Assembly (NCBI GenBank): GCA_009823505.1
Contig: VZQC01006609.1
Span: 963,768-1,027,767 of the forward strand
Direction: 5' to 3'
DNA length: 64,000 nt
From: Rhizomys pruinosus
Lineage: Eukaryota > Chordata > Mammalia > Rodentia > Spalacidae
Numbering within the stretch: position 1 is the first letter of the stretch; the number at the start of each line of letters is the position of its first letter. The translations under genes and the position numbers were made by a program. Of the stretch, positions 46,737 through 58,822 are shown piece after piece. The notes beneath the pieces were generated by a model. It was given only the letters and a program-made list of their open reading frames with translations, did not search any database and was not told where the DNA came from.

Positions 46737-47141
46737 TGTCCTAGTTTGTCTTTCATTGCTGTGACGAAACACTCTGACCAACACCAACTTGGGGAGGAAA
46801 GGGTTTATTCAGCTTACATCTCCTGGGTCACATTTCATCACTTAGGGAGCCCAAGGCAGGAACTCAGGGCAGGAACCTGGAGGCCATGGAGGACTGCTGT
46901 TCACTGGCTTGCTCTCTACTGGCTTGCTCTCTGGCTCATGCCCAGCCTGCCTTCTTATATCATACATAACTACCTGCCCAGGTGGCACCACTCATTGTGG
47001 GCTGGGCCCTTCCACACTGCTCGACCATCAAGACAATACTCCACAGATGTGGCCACAGGCCAATCCAATGGAGTCAATTCCCCAGTTGAGGCTCCCTCAA
47101 CCCAGGTGTGTCAAGTTGACACTAAAGCTATCCAGCACAGT
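46737..47141 (+). repeat. ~0.4-kb rodent interspersed repeat
   Basis: Close relative of 4886-5293, same orientation, same 'gtcaagttgacactaaagct' end. Internal 'actggcttgctctctactgg' duplication. Confidence 0.88.
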
Positions 47142-47225
47142 AGTGGAAAGAATTCTACCATTTTTTGAGCTGTGCTACTTTAGATAAGTGACTTGCCCTC
47201 TCTGGACCTCAGTTTCTATTCATCC
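47142..47225 (+). repeat. MIR scrap
   Basis: 'gagctgtgctactttagata' and 'ctctctggacctcagtttc'. Confidence 0.55.
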
Positions 47226-47339
47226 AGTTTCATTCACTCGCATCCATATTCCCTCCTTCCCTTCCTCTTTCTTTCTCCCGGCCCCCTCTCCATGCCACAC
47301 TGGGTCTCTACCATTGTGCCACATACCTAGCCTCTTTTT

Positions 47340-47468
47340 ACTTTTTATTTTGAGACCTAGTCTCACTAAAAGGCCTGGAACTCATTCCTGAGCCCAGGCA
47401 AGCCTTGACCTTACAATCCTCCTGCCTCAGCCTCCTGAGTCGCTGGGATTATAGGCCTGTACCCCCAG
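47340..47468 (-). repeat. Old B1-like SINE
   Basis: 'ttttgagacctagtctcact' to 'gctgggattataggcctg'. Confidence 0.75.
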
Positions 47469-47706
47469 CCCCAACTAGGACATCCATTCTCTTCTTTAGA
47501 GGAGAAATGGCAGTATTGGTCTTGGAGGACTGCTGTCGGAGCTGTGATACTGTGGATAGGAGACGTGCTTAGGCTCATGGCCCAGGCGATGTCTATTAAA
47601 GTGCTGGTGATTAAGTCTGAGGTCTTTGTCCTCAGGGAACTCTATTTTATAAAGGGAGAAATGGGTGAGTGCTGTCTAACCTCAACACACTAAACATCCT
47701 GGCAGC

Positions 47707-47748
<42 letters not shown>

Positions 47749-47754
47749 TGTGTG

Positions 47755-47786
<32 letters not shown>

Positions 47787-49798
47787 CAGGCTAATGGAAG
47801 CACTGTGGTCTGTACGTGGACATTATGTGTTATCCCATTAGGATGCATAGGAGTTTATTAGAGTAAGGGACTAGGATTTCTCTGTATTCCTTGGGGTCTT
47901 TGGGTATCTTTTTGTATCTTGGAATTTCCCAAAGAAGATGATGAATTCTAACGCAGATCAGAAGCCGTGCTGAGGGGGGACGGTGGCTGGGGTGGGGGTA
48001 TGTGTCCCTTGCTGGTCCCCACAGCTGTCTTATGGGAAGAAAGCCAGGCCGAAAGCAGGTCCCGGGGGTCTGCACCCAGGTCTCCACGGCACTGGGGTCC
48101 CTCAGAGGTTTTTGCCAGCTGTGGCTTCAGGAGACCAGTTGTGAAGTGGTGAGGCTGGAAGAACGTCACAGGGGCTGGAGGCCTGAAGGAAAGTCTTCAC
48201 TTGAGTCTCAGAGCTGGCAGACTAGGCCTCCCAGCATGTGGTCCCACAGAGGCCATATTAGCAACTATTCTCATCACTCAGTAAGGACAGTTGCTCATTG
48301 CTGGATGAAGGATGATCTTTGGCCAATGACACCCAATCACGTTTCCATAACCCAGATGAGAAGTGTCAGTATTAGAGTGTTCCCTCCTTGCCCACCCCAG
48401 CTGTGTATGTTTGGGGACCCTCCCCATCCCTCCCCTCCTGCCGGACCCTTGCTCCTTCTTGCTGTCCTGATGCTAGATGTCTAGATACTTGCTGGGAGCT
48501 GAGAAGCTCAGGACTGGCATTCGAAGGAGGAGCTAGGCCCCCACCTCATTGCTTTGGGCTGCTACTTCTCTTTCACTGTAGAGTGGAAACATACCTGCTT
48601 TACAAACATCTCTATAGGGACCCAAAGGAAATGAGACAATTCATGCAAAGTCCTTGGAGCGGGGCCAAGATAATCCTGTGCCCAGCACTCAGCTATGGCT
48701 GTGACTGTTACCATCTGCATGTCGATCTGTGCCAGTCAAGTGAGGATGAAGCTTGGCCACCTGGGCCTGCTGAGTGCTGACCCAGGGCCTGGCATGTGCA
48801 TGGTACCCAGTGTGTGTCTCGTCACAGATAGACTTTATGGTGGGTGGAGCCGTGCTGCTCCTCTGGTTGGTGGTGCCCCTGAGGATGGAAGGTGTGTGTA
48901 TACACAGGGCCGTGGCGGCCAGTGTGCCTTCCCAAAGTGCAGGTTCCTTAACGGCACCTGGTCCATGTTGGTGTGAGGAACGGCAGGCATGGCGCTGACT
49001 GACTTGGGATGGGAGACCTATACACGCCCCACCTCTCATTTCTTCTTGGGACACCAAGGTAGTTGTGTTCGAAACTGACACCCTCTGGTACCGACCAGTC
49101 ACTGGATCTCCGAATCTTCATGCCGTGGCATGTGGGGATTTGTGTGGAGCCCCAAGGCAGTGACTGTATGAGCCACAGAGGCAAGGAGGTCAACGTCTTA
49201 GTGCCCCAGCAGCCCTCCACGCCTGCAGTGTGCCTATCAGCAGCTGCGTGATTTATGAACTGCATCCTCAAGTTGCAGTAGAGGTGGGAGAACGGCTCCC
49301 CCTGGCACGTGCCTGCCGTCCCCTCTGACGTGTCAGCTTCACTCATGAGAGTGTCATCACCTCCCACGCCAGGGAAGGCAGCCCCTTGACAGGCCGTATT
49401 AATTTATACATCGGAGTACAATGCCTGTGGTCTCTTCTCCATCTGTAACCAGTGGCCTATTGATCTGGAAGAGGGAGACTCATAAATCTTCTCGGCCCAG
49501 GACTCTGGTGGCCACAGTGGGGTGGCTGGCTCCCCCAGACGGTGGCATGCAATGTCTCTATGCCCCCATAGTGACCACCGGAGACCCCACCCTCCTGGCT
49601 CTGGTCTCTGCCCTCTGTCAGCAGAGTAGCACATTCCTGGGAACCTTCTTCCTCACGGGATGTGCATGCCACAGTCCACAGCAGCCTGGACAGCAAGCAG
49701 CGGGCTGGCAGTGATGATGCATTGTGACCACCCAGCTGCCACAGGTCCTAGGACCAAGCAGAAGCAGGGGTGTGTGCTCATTTAAATAACCTTATCTA
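47469..49798 (+). other. Unique intronic sequence with a (TG)n run
   Basis: (TG)n at 47709-47787. A MIR-like scrap is at 48570-48690. No coding signal. Confidence 0.5.
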
Positions 49799-49980
49799 GG
49801 GCTGGGGAGTTGGCTGACCATGAAGAGCAAAGGACCCGGGTTTGGTTCCCAGCAGCCACATGGTGGCCCACAATTGTAACTCCAGTTCCAGGAGAATATG
49901 ATGCCCTCTTCTGGCCCCTGTGGGCATTGCACCTGTGTGGTACACTTCCGTACATTCAGGCAAAACACTTATCACATAAA
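49799..49980 (+). repeat. B2/B3-type SINE
   Basis: 'gggctggggagttggctgac' with a short deletion in the head, and a 'taactccagttccagg' body. Confidence 0.88.
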
Positions 49981-49981
49981 A

Positions 49982-50190
49982 TGTGGTGGTGCATGCCTTT
50001 AGTCCTAGCACTTGGGAGGCAGAAGCAGGCAGATCTCTGTGAGTTCAAGGCCAGCCTGGTCTACATAGAGAGCTCCAGGCCAGCTGGGACTAAAGGGAGA
50101 CCCTGTCTCAAAGACTAAATAAATATATAATTCAGGACAGCTGGGACTACAGGGAGATCCTGTCTCAAAAAGACAAAAAAATATAAATAA
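49982..50190 (+). repeat. B1 SINE plus a second B1 3' fragment
   Basis: B1 at 49982-50118 followed by an extra 'ggacagctgggactacaggg' end at 50133-50190: a partial tandem B1. Confidence 0.9.
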
Positions 50191-50205
50191 ATAAATACTC
50201 TCATC

Positions 50206-50507
50206 TGGGGCTAGGGAGATGGTTTGGTGAGTAAGGCACTTACCATGCAAGTCATCGGAGAACCGAGATTTGTATCCTCACAACTACAGCAAGCTGGGGG
50301 TGATAGCACATATCCGTATGTCAGTGCTCCTGTGGGAGATGAAAGGTAGCGACAGAGAAAGCCCCTGAAGGGTGGGGCCAGCAGCTGGGTGTGTGCAGCC
50401 TGGAGGCCCTGTCTCAAGGTAGAAGAAGGTGAGGACTGATGCCTGAGCTTGCCTGCCGACCTCCACGTGTGTGCAAGTGTGCCCACACTCACAGGAGCAT
50501 GAACGCA
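50206..50507 (+). repeat. B4 SINE
   Basis: 'ggggctagggagatggtttg' head, B1-like middle and 'ctgatgcctgagcttgcctg' 3' region leading into a CA tail. Confidence 0.75.
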
Positions 50508-50508
50508 G

Positions 50509-50562
<54 letters not shown>
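50508..50562 (+). repeat. (CA)n microsatellite
   Basis: Uninterrupted CA run forming the tail of the B4 SINE. Confidence 0.97.
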
Positions 50563-51179
50563 CTGGATCTCTACACCATTATCTTTGGTCTCTAAGACTT
50601 TTCACTATCTTTCATTTGTCTTCATCACAACTCTGAGCAAGAAGAGAGTCACTTTTTGTGTGTTTTGTGGATGAGAGACAGTAATCAAGACAGATGTGTC
50701 CACTGACTTTCTTCTGGGTCCCCAAGTGAGCCACTTGTGCAGGCCGGCCATCTACCTGCAGTGTCGTCCTGCAGGGACAGGTAAACATCACCCCGGTAAC
50801 ATGTTGTGTGTCTTTCTGATGCCTGCTTATGAGTGGCCGCAGGTTGCAGGGATGAGACCCTGATCCAGAGTGGAAGGAGGGAGGGAGTGCTCCAGGCCTC
50901 GTGCCTCGACTTCCCACTCTGCACCCACGGGTCACGGGGTCCCAGTGGTGAGTTCATGCAGAGCCTTCTACTCTGCAATAAAGCTCAGCCTCCTGGTGTC
51001 CCCCTGCAGCTGGGAGCAGTCACAGCCACTATGCCACCCCCTTGGCCTGTGGGCCAGCATACCCTCAGAGGCTGCTGGTACTCCCGATGTGCAGGCAGCT
51101 TGGCAGGTGAGAAGCAGGTGACTTCCTCCCCCACGGGCTTGCTTTTGTCTTGTCTCTACCACTTCCCCCTGGCTTCTCC
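50563..51179 (+). other. Unique intronic sequence, nothing recognised
   Basis: No repeat or exon recognised. Confidence 0.5.
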
Positions 51180-51331
51180 TTTTTTTTTTTTTTTTTACTA
51201 TTTATTTATTTTTTGAGACAGGGTCTAATCTTGTAGCCCTGGCTGGCCTGGAACTCAGTATATAGACCAAGCTGAACTTGAACTCGGAGATCTACCTGCC
51301 TCTGCCTCTGGTATGTACTGCCACGCCTGGC
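51180..51331 (-). repeat. B1 SINE
   Basis: Poly-T, 'tgagacagggtctaatcttg' to 'tactgccacgcctggctc', with a short deletion. Confidence 0.92.
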
Positions 51332-52385
51332 TCTTTCTCTTGCTTCTTAGGTCCCCAGGAGAGATTAAAAGGAGGCCCACAGTGCCAGGCCCAGGGAGCT
51401 TGACCCAGACATACACCCAAAGGCTCTTTTTCTCCCTCTATCCATGGGAGTAATTCGAGGACTCCCAATCCCCCATAACCCCTGAGTATATGGGGTGTGG
51501 TCAGGCTCCCTCCTGGGCACCCCTCTAGCATCCTCATGCACAGAAAGAGGACAACTCAAGAGTAGGAGGCTAGGGAGCCAGATGGATGTCATTAAAAGGA
51601 CTATTTGGTGTTAAAGACGATAGTGTTCCTAATGACCGTCAGTTTCCTTATCAATTCTAGCTGGGAGTTTTGGGGTCCATAGAAGAAGGCCCTGGCAGTG
51701 ACTGCAAGCTCTTTGGCCATAAACTTGAAGTATGGGGCTTTGCAGAGCCAGCTTGAAGGCATTAGACATGCCCAGGCACGTGCCAAGATACCTTCATTGT
51801 CTCTAACCCATTAAGTAAAGAACCTCGGAACGGAAGGAGAGATTGCTTCGGCTCGATGCTCAGCACCCGGACTCCATCTGTCGGCTCGAGGCTCCTGTTC
51901 TCTTTAATGCTCTCCTTCTCCCTGGCCTGGGGCCCCCTGCTTTCCTTTGTCCTGTAGTTGGAAACGTGAGTGGGGCTGGATCAAGAAATATTTGGTCTAC
52001 AGAGGCCACATCCAGGAGCAGCTTAGGCCTTTCAGCATCATGAGAACCTGTCTGTGGCACAGATCCCCTTCTGGGGTATGGAAACATGTATACATGAACT
52101 CTCACCCGAAACTGGGCTGCTTGGGACCCATTCTGAGCCTCAGTATCTTCTTCTGTAAAACTGCCAAGCAGGGAATTGTCAAGGTTTAATGGAGGCCAAA
52201 GCCCCAGGCACAAGGGTGGCCTTTGACTATGACTCTCATTAGGAAATCCCCAGGAGAACGCAGGTTGCTCAGAAGTTGTGAGAGCTCTCTGCGTGGCCTC
52301 CACTGGCTTGTGAGTGGATATCAGAGCTCAGTGGTCAGAATCTGGGGGATGGGAAATGTGTAGAAAATTTGAGATAAAGATGAGA
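51332..52385 (+). other. Unique intronic sequence
   Basis: Nothing coding recognised. 51595-51670 is a mixed-composition block ('ggtgttaaagacgatagtgt') that may be conserved. Confidence 0.45.
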
Positions 52386-52700
52386 GGGGCCCAGGGAGAT
52401 GGCTTAGTGGTTAAATCACTTGCCATGCAAGTGCAGGGGGTGGAGTTGGGACCCTCAGAACCCATGGCCATGCCAGATGGATGTGATGGCCCACCTCTAA
52501 TTCTAGTCTTGGAAGAAGGAGACAGGGGTTCCCAGAACAAGCTGGGCCAGCTCTGGGTTCGAGAGCCTCAGTTTCACTGAATAAGGTGGAAGAGAGATGG
52601 AGGAAGATCCCTGACATCAACCGCAGACCTCCATTTGCACAGCACACCCATGCGTAGGCAACCCCCACACCTACACACATGCAAAACATGCATGCATGCA
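52386..52700 (+). repeat. B4 SINE
   Basis: 'ggggcccagggagatggctt' head, B1-like middle, CA-rich 'acctacacacatgcaaaac' tail. Confidence 0.75.
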
Positions 52701-52712
52701 CAAAATGGCAGG

Positions 52713-52920
52713 AAGGGGCTAGATGGTTCAGTTAGTAGTGTACTTGAAGCACAAATCTGACAACATGAGACCTGCCTGAGTTCAGTCCCCAGAACCCACA
52801 TGAAGGTGAATGGAGAGAACCAACTCCCCAGAGTTGTCCTCTGCCCTCCACACGTGTACTGTGACAAGCACACGCCCATACCCCACAATGATACATGTGA
52901 AAATATGAAAATAAAATTTG
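52713..52920 (+). repeat. RSINE/ID-type SINE
   Basis: 'ggggctagatggttcagtta' head, 'gttgtcctctgccctccac' and AATAAAATTT tail. Confidence 0.8.
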
Positions 52921-53131
52921 GGGTGTGGAGAGACGGCTCCACAGTTGTGAGCTCTTGCTGCTCTTGTGGAGAACCCAGGTTCAGTCTAGCACCTATGTTG
53001 GGTGGCTCAGAACCTCTTATAACTCCAGCTCCAGAGGATCTGAGGCCCTCTTCTGGCCCCTGCAGGCACCTGCACACGCATGGCATATACTCACACACAC
53101 ATACACATGCACATAAATAAAAATAAAAACT
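52921..53131 (+). repeat. B2/B3-type SINE
   Basis: Third SINE in a row in the same orientation: 'ggggtgtggagagacggctc' to 'aaataaaaataaaaac'. Confidence 0.9.
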
Positions 53132-54517
53132 TAGAAAGGAAAATGGTACACAAAAACAACATTACGGGGAAAACAGATATGGCCATTTGAGAAAAAATGG
53201 AGAAATAACTGGTAATAATGAATAAGTGTGTTTCCTGTGGGCTCCTTAGGATCCCTAAGGGTAACTTAGCCTCTCCATACATTCTGTAGGTGGTCCTACA
53301 TCCCGAGAGGATCAATGACTTGCCCAAGGTCTCTGGGTTAGGGACAAAACCTTGAGGACCTGAGTTGGTCCAAAGAGTATCAGGAGCTATTTTGTGAACC
53401 TGTGTTGTAGGGCCCATCCCTGGGCCAGAAGCACTCTGCGTTGGGGGACAGGGAATGCACAGAGCCCAGCTGGGATGGGGGCTTCTGCCTCTCGCTTACT
53501 GAAGCCCTCAGATGCCAGAGGAGGAGCCTCAGGCTGCACGTAGACACGGGCTGGGGTACAGAGCTTTCTGGATGGACCCTGCTGGGCCACCTTTTCTGCC
53601 TGTCCCCTGTGGTGCAGGGACTTTGTCTCAGTCCTTCCACTTATCCTAAAAAGTATTGTCAACACAGCCTGGGGACAGGCCCACAGCCCCTGTGACATTG
53701 AGCCCCACAGCTCAATGGCTGTTTTGATGTGTTTGCTGGCTGCCTGACCCTCCTTGTTTCCTACCAGGAGGGGACAGCGCTCGCACGGGCTTTCGGCAGA
53801 TAGAATTAGTATAATTTCTCTGAATCCTCAACAGCCTTTAATTACTTTGCAACTTTGTGGTGCTGGCTGGAAGCCGGGAGGGGCTGGGCTCACTCTCTAT
53901 AATAACCTTAAGTGGGAGCCGCCTGTCCGTCTATTAAAAAGCCCGCCTGATCTTCTCTCCAGATGAGATAATGCCACGCGGAGATGTCACCCAGGGCATA
54001 ATCACTAGGTACAATGGAATCGTCCTAGCTTGCTGTCTTCTCCACCCACCGGGCCAGCCCTCCTTCCAGCCCTCCTTCCAGCCCTCCTCCCCAGCCCGGG
54101 GACTAAGGAGAGCCACATATCAGGTCATGTCCTTGTCCATGAGGGCACAGGCTCTGGCTCATTCCCTCTGGAGAGAGGGAGATGACAGGGGGGGCCCTTC
54201 CTGTCACCCCATTCTCCTGCCTATAACCTATAACCCAGCAGCTGCAGGACCCCCCTCCCAACGCCATCTTACATCTCAGACATCCATGGTTAAATGCTTA
54301 AAACTCTAAGTTGTGCAGGGGAGGAGATGTGTCTGCTCTTCCTCTGTGGTCACTTTCTTGATGTCAGGCCTTTGTGCTGCGACCTCCCTAAGACACAGCG
54401 GCCAGGCTGGCTCCCCTCCCCCAGTTAGCCAAACCTGCACCTCTTCCCTGGGGTTGGCAGAGCAAGGGAGGCCACAGGCTGGGCTCTCCAGTCCCATTTA
54501 CACATGAGCTAAAGGCC
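53132..54517 (+). other. Unique intronic sequence with a candidate element
   Basis: 53797-53990 is AT-rich and non-repetitive (GAATTAGTATAATTTC, CTTTAATTACTTTGC, TCTATTAAAAAGCC). A three-copy 12-bp tandem repeat ('ccctccttccag') lies at 54058-54090. Confidence 0.45.
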
Positions 54518-54673
54518 AGAGCAGCTGGAAGACTTACCTGCCTCTTGGCCCTGTCCTGGCCGTACCATTAGAGCAAGGCATCCTCCACAGGTTGGCTCAG
54601 GCTGACGTGCAGTCCGCCCGTCATGGTCGCCTATCCATACACTCAGGAGGCAGGTAAGTCTTCCGGCTGCTCT
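54518..54673. other. 27-bp near-perfect inverted repeat with ~102-nt spacer
   Basis: Left arm 54518-54544 (AGAGCAGCTGGAAGACTTAC...) and right arm 54647-54673 (GAGGCAGGTAAGTCTTCC...) are reverse complements at 26 of 27 positions. Each arm, read towards the outside, contains CAGGTAAGT. Confidence 0.9.
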
Positions 54674-54764
54674 AAGCTTCAACCGGGAGGGGACATAGGC
54701 CCCGCCTGTGGCTGCTCCCCTCCTCCAGGTCTCCCGTTATCACTCTATTAACTGGGGCTGTGCA

Positions 54765-54967
54765 CCCAGGGTACCTCCCCCCAAAAGTTCACATTTGAAA
54801 TGTTGCCCCCTCTGTGATGGATCCAGGGGGGGACTTAACTGTTCATGGCATTTAGAGGGACCCTGGGGAGGCAGCAAAGTTCTATGGGCCCATCAGGGTA
54901 GAAGAGCCAGGTGGCTTCTTGGGAATAGGACAGTAGACCAGAGGGGACACACACACACACACACACA

Positions 54968-55022
<55 letters not shown>

Positions 55023-55196
55023 CATACATATATATGCTTTTGTGTCTCCACCAGAGTCCTGCTATAGCCCCAGGACTCTGCCAGCAAAAGGCCATTAACC
55101 ACACTCAAAAGCGTGAACCAAAACAAACCTCTTTATTTCATAAGTTACCCAGCCTCGGTTATTTGGTTATAGTAACACAAACCGGGCCAATGCGGT
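54765..55196 (+). repeat. MaLR-type LTR with microsatellite insert
   Basis: 'caaaagttcacatttgaaat' near the start and 'cataagttacccagcctcgg', 'ggttatagtaacacaaaccg' at the end. A (CA)n(TA)n tract (54949-55030) lies inside. Confidence 0.75.
54949..55030 (+). repeat. (CA)n(TA)n microsatellite
   Basis: About 11 CA then about 24 TA units. Strong cruciform and slippage potential. Confidence 0.97.
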
Positions 55197-55447
55197 AGAG
55201 ATCAAGGACAGGAAGACCTTGAGCATGAAGCCTCCCATATGTGGCATGGGTTCTCTTGGCCTCCTTGGAGTAGTCTGTGCAGGTGTGAACGGGCACACAC
55301 CCTGCTGGCACTCTTACCTTGTAGGCGTTAGCATAACCTGGTCAGCACACCGCAGCCTCCCTGCTGTCCTCCCCTCAATACAGAGCTGTTTCCAGCCCAA
55401 GCAGTGCTTTCCTGCTTCATGTCACTAAATGTATCCCATTTGTTTTG

Positions 55448-55568
55448 TTTATGTTTTGTTTTGTTGAGATAGGATCTCACTATAGATCCCAGGCTGGCCT
55501 CAAACTCACAACCCTCCCTCCTCAGCCTTCTGATTGTTGAGATAACAGGTATGTGTCACTGTGCCTGG
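55448..55568 (-). repeat. Old B1-like SINE
   Basis: 'gttgagataggatctcacta' to 'gtatgtgtcactgtgcctgg'. Confidence 0.75.
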
Positions 55569-56641
55569 AGCTCCCATTAGGTTTTTATTATCGCCCATGG
55601 AGTAGAACACTGTGTTGGGAGTCCCTGGAACAGAGCTGGAATGCGAGGCTGTGCCCTGCAATCTTGCCATCTCTGAGTCTAGGGGGCCTGAGGCTGACAC
55701 AGGGTTGCCATGGGACAGTCAGTCTCCAGTGTGCCCTGAGGGCCCAGGCACCCTCTCCCTCTGTAGGTGGTGTGTGCTGGCATAGGAGGCCAGCGGGCAG
55801 GAAATGTTGCCCAGAGCTAGACAGTGACAGAGATTGGCTAATAGGAACAGGAAGAGGAAACAACCTCTGAGCAGTTCTTGAAGTTGGTGTGAAAGATGGA
55901 CCCCGAATATAGCTGGGGAAACCCAGAGAGGTTGGTCACCTTGCCCAAGGCCACACAGCTAGCCCAATTCTCACTGTGCTCTGCCCCCATACCATGTGTC
56001 TTGTGGTGCAGCCTCCACTCAGGGTTTGGGGTCTGCTTCAAGGCTGCTGTTCCCTGGGGAGGAAGGGGTGCAGTTTGGGAGGGAAGCTTCTGCTCCACGG
56101 CGACTTTATTGTGTTCTAGAACCTTTAGGCTCCTTTCAAGCCGCAGTTCATATTGGCAGCCCCATCTCAGGCCTGCATGAGAAAACACAAAAAATCTTTA
56201 AAGGCCTCTTAGCGGCTGGAATGGATTTTTTTTCTTCTTCTTGTCAGGGCCAGGGCAGACCGAGGGCAGAAGAATAAATCCTTATAACTCACGGTCTTGT
56301 GCATCGCCTCCCCCAAACCGTCAGGTCCTCCAAAGCCAGGAGCTAGCAACCCCCAAAAGAAAGAATCACACCCAGCATAACCCCAAAGATGGAGATGGAG
56401 GCAGCGTGCCGGCAGCTACTGGGGCGGAAGGCCCCAAATGGTGTGGAAGTAATTCCTAAAGTGTGCTGCGATTACAGACATTGCCACGGCCGTGGATGCC
56501 CTGGGCGGTGCCGGCAGCCAGAGAAATAAATCCCAAAGTGCGGGGCCTCAGAGAGCCACAGTGACTGTTTCCAGGCACGAGGCTGGTGGGTGGGTCCCTG
56601 GTGCGGGGCAGAGGAGGCACAGAGGATCCTTCATTTTCCAT
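55569..56641 (+). other. Unique intronic sequence with a MIR scrap
   Basis: MIR (reverse) at about 55895-55990 ('cttgcccaaggccacacagc'). Otherwise nothing recognised. Confidence 0.5.
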
Positions 56642-56947
56642 CCACCCATCTACTCATCCACCTGAATCTGCGACATAGGCAAGAGATATGGCAGAATCCA
56701 GCTCTGAAAGCTGACGGCCAAACCTTGCCAGCCTCTCCTGCCTCAACGTGTGGCAGTTATGTTGGTTTTGTAGCGATTGGTTCCTCACTCATATGCAGGA
56801 CTGTCCCATGACTGTTGGTTTCTGGCATGTGACCTTGAGTTCCAGGAGCACAGAGGCGCGCCCCCGGTGGAGACTTGGGGAACACTTTGCTGTGTGTAGG
56901 AGCCCCTGTCAGGGCTGCAGCCTGTCTGTTTTGAGAGAAAAATTCCA

Positions 56948-57024
56948 GCTAGGGCTGTGCCTCAGTGGTAAAGCACTTGACTGGGTGAACAAGGCCCTGG
57001 GTTCCATCCCTAGTACCACAGGAG
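56948..57024 (+). repeat. ID SINE
   Basis: 'gctagggctgtgcctcagtg', 'gtaaagcacttgactgggtg', 'ctgggttccatccctagtac': the BC1-like tRNA-derived element. Confidence 0.9.
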
Positions 57025-57143
57025 AGAGCGAGGGAGGGAAGGAGGGAGAGAGGGAGGAAGGAGAGGGGGAAGAGGGGGAGAGAAGGGAACGAAGGGGACT
57101 GGGGGGAGGGGGGAGGGGAGAGGAGAGAGGAGAGAGGAGAGAT
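57025..57143 (+). repeat. Purine-rich (GAGG)n tract, expanded ID tail
   Basis: About 120 nt of G and A only apart from a few bases, starting exactly where the ID tail should be. Confidence 0.9.
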
Positions 57144-57285
57144 CGATTCATGTGCTGGGTTCCAAAACCTGAGGCTGATGGCAGATGCCGTTGGCATTCT
57201 GTCTGGTATTTCTATTTGGCTGGAGGTCTGGCAAGGCTGGTGGGATGGATGAAGCTGGTGAGGCTGGCAAGGCCTGGCCATCAAC

Positions 57286-57495
57286 TTTCAGGTGGACCCC
57301 TGCTGTGCTTCTCATCTGCTGTTTATTGCTAAGATCTGTGCAGACCCCGATGATGGAAAGGGTCCCCACCCGGAAGGTCCACATGGACCCCCTGGTGGTC
57401 ACTCTCTCCCTCCACAGTCTGCCCAGCCTCTCTTCATATTGCTCGTTTGACACCTGCGATGTCCAAGCCCAAATTCCAACGTTTACCATCTGATC
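57286..57495 (+). repeat. Copy 1 of a diverged direct repeat
   Basis: 'gtccacatggaccccctggt', 'ggtcactctctccctccaca' and 'gcgatgtccaagcccaaatt' recur in order at 59170-59340. Unrecognised family, perhaps LTR-derived. Confidence 0.65.
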
Positions 57496-58119
57496 CGGGA
57501 CAGGCCTGTCTCACCCATGTTCCTGGCTTGGTGTCACCTGAGTTCAGAGGTGGTGTGGTAGTGGTGGGGCTCATTCAAAGGAGCAGGTTCTGGGAGGCAA
57601 AGTGGGGCTCCCTACCCCTGACTAGAGATGTTCATGTCTAACTGCCTGTACCTGTGACCTTGCTACCTCACCCCAACAGAGGGTTCTTCAGATGGAGATA
57701 TGGAGTTGAATATCAGGAGATGTGTCATGGTCCTGGGGATCCCCTAAGAGTCCCACGTGGTCACCAAGGGAGGGTCAGACAAGATGCAGAGGATTAGGGG
57801 AATGCCATGCTTTAAAAATGAGTCAGAGTGCCACAATGATATTTAATACCTTGAATCCTAATTTAAAATGGTTTTAAAAGCCAGAGGAGGCCAGGAAGCA
57901 TGGGATGCAAGTATACCGGAAGCTGGGAAAGGCAGGATTGAGATTCTCCTAGAGCCCCACCCCCAGTCTGATTTAAGCTCAGCCAGACTCACTTTGTATA
58001 TCTAAACTCAGGAACGAAAAGATGACAAATTTGCCGTGATACTTTGTTACAGCATCGTGATACTTTGTTAAAGCAGCCACAGGATATGGCTACTGGGGTG
58101 CTCTGAGATCAGGGTGGCA
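57496..58119 (+). other. Unique intronic sequence, nothing recognised
   Basis: No repeat or exon recognised. A 'gtgatactttgtta' direct repeat is at about 58038 and 58057. Confidence 0.45.
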
Positions 58120-58411
58120 GGGGGAGAGGAAAGCGATGTGGAGACAGAGAAGAGGGAGGGGAGAGGGAGAGAGAGACAGAAACAGACACATACAGAGACA
58201 GAGAAGGGGAGAGGAGAGACAGAGATACATGAGAAAGACAGAGGGGAGAGACAATAGAGAGAGATAGAGACACATACATGCAGAGACAGAGAAGGAGGAG
58301 AGAGGCACAGACACACAAGAAAGGAGAGAGAAAGAGAGAGAGAGAGAAGAGAGAGAGAAGAGAGAGAGAGACAGAGAGAGAGACAGAGAGAGAGACAGAG
58401 AGAGAGAGAAG
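58120..58411 (+). repeat. Purine-rich (GA)n/(GACA)n tract
   Basis: 290 nt of GAGA/GACA units. Antisense frames are Ser/Leu-rich artefacts. Confidence 0.95.
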
Positions 58412-58640
58412 TCTTGCTTAGCTTGGGCCATACAGCAGCTGTAGAACTCCGGAGTGCTGTGTCCTTGTGCTGGGACCCACTTCATTCATTCATTCAGTCA
58501 CTTCTTCCTTTGTTCATCCACTCAAACATTGCTCAGGTACCTTCTGGGGACACAGAGGATAAGAAGCTGTCCCCGGCCTCCAGGAGATTCTACTGGGGTG
58601 GCTTCTGACCCACAAATGCACCCTTTAAAACATGATGGGA

Positions 58641-58822
58641 GCCGGGCGTGGTGGCGCACGCCTTTAATCCTAGCACTTGGGAGGCAGAGGCAGGCAGATC
58701 TTTGTGAGTTCAAGGCCAGCCTGGTCTACAAAGTGAGTTCCAGGACAGCTGGGGCTACAAGGAGACCCTGTCTTGAAAAGACAAAAAAACAAAACAAAAC
58801 AACAACAACAACCAAAAAAAAA
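58641..58822 (+). repeat. B1 SINE, full length, young
   Basis: 'gccgggcgtggtggcgcacg' intact, long (AAAC)n-type tail. Confidence 0.96.

Noticed and set aside
48002..48484. 160-codon frame in unique sequence
   Set aside because: No recognisable domain, no splice or promoter context, and composition typical of GC-rich intron.
56948..57024. tRNA or BC1 RNA gene
   Set aside because: It is a diverged dispersed ID SINE with a simple-repeat tail, not a conserved RNA locus.
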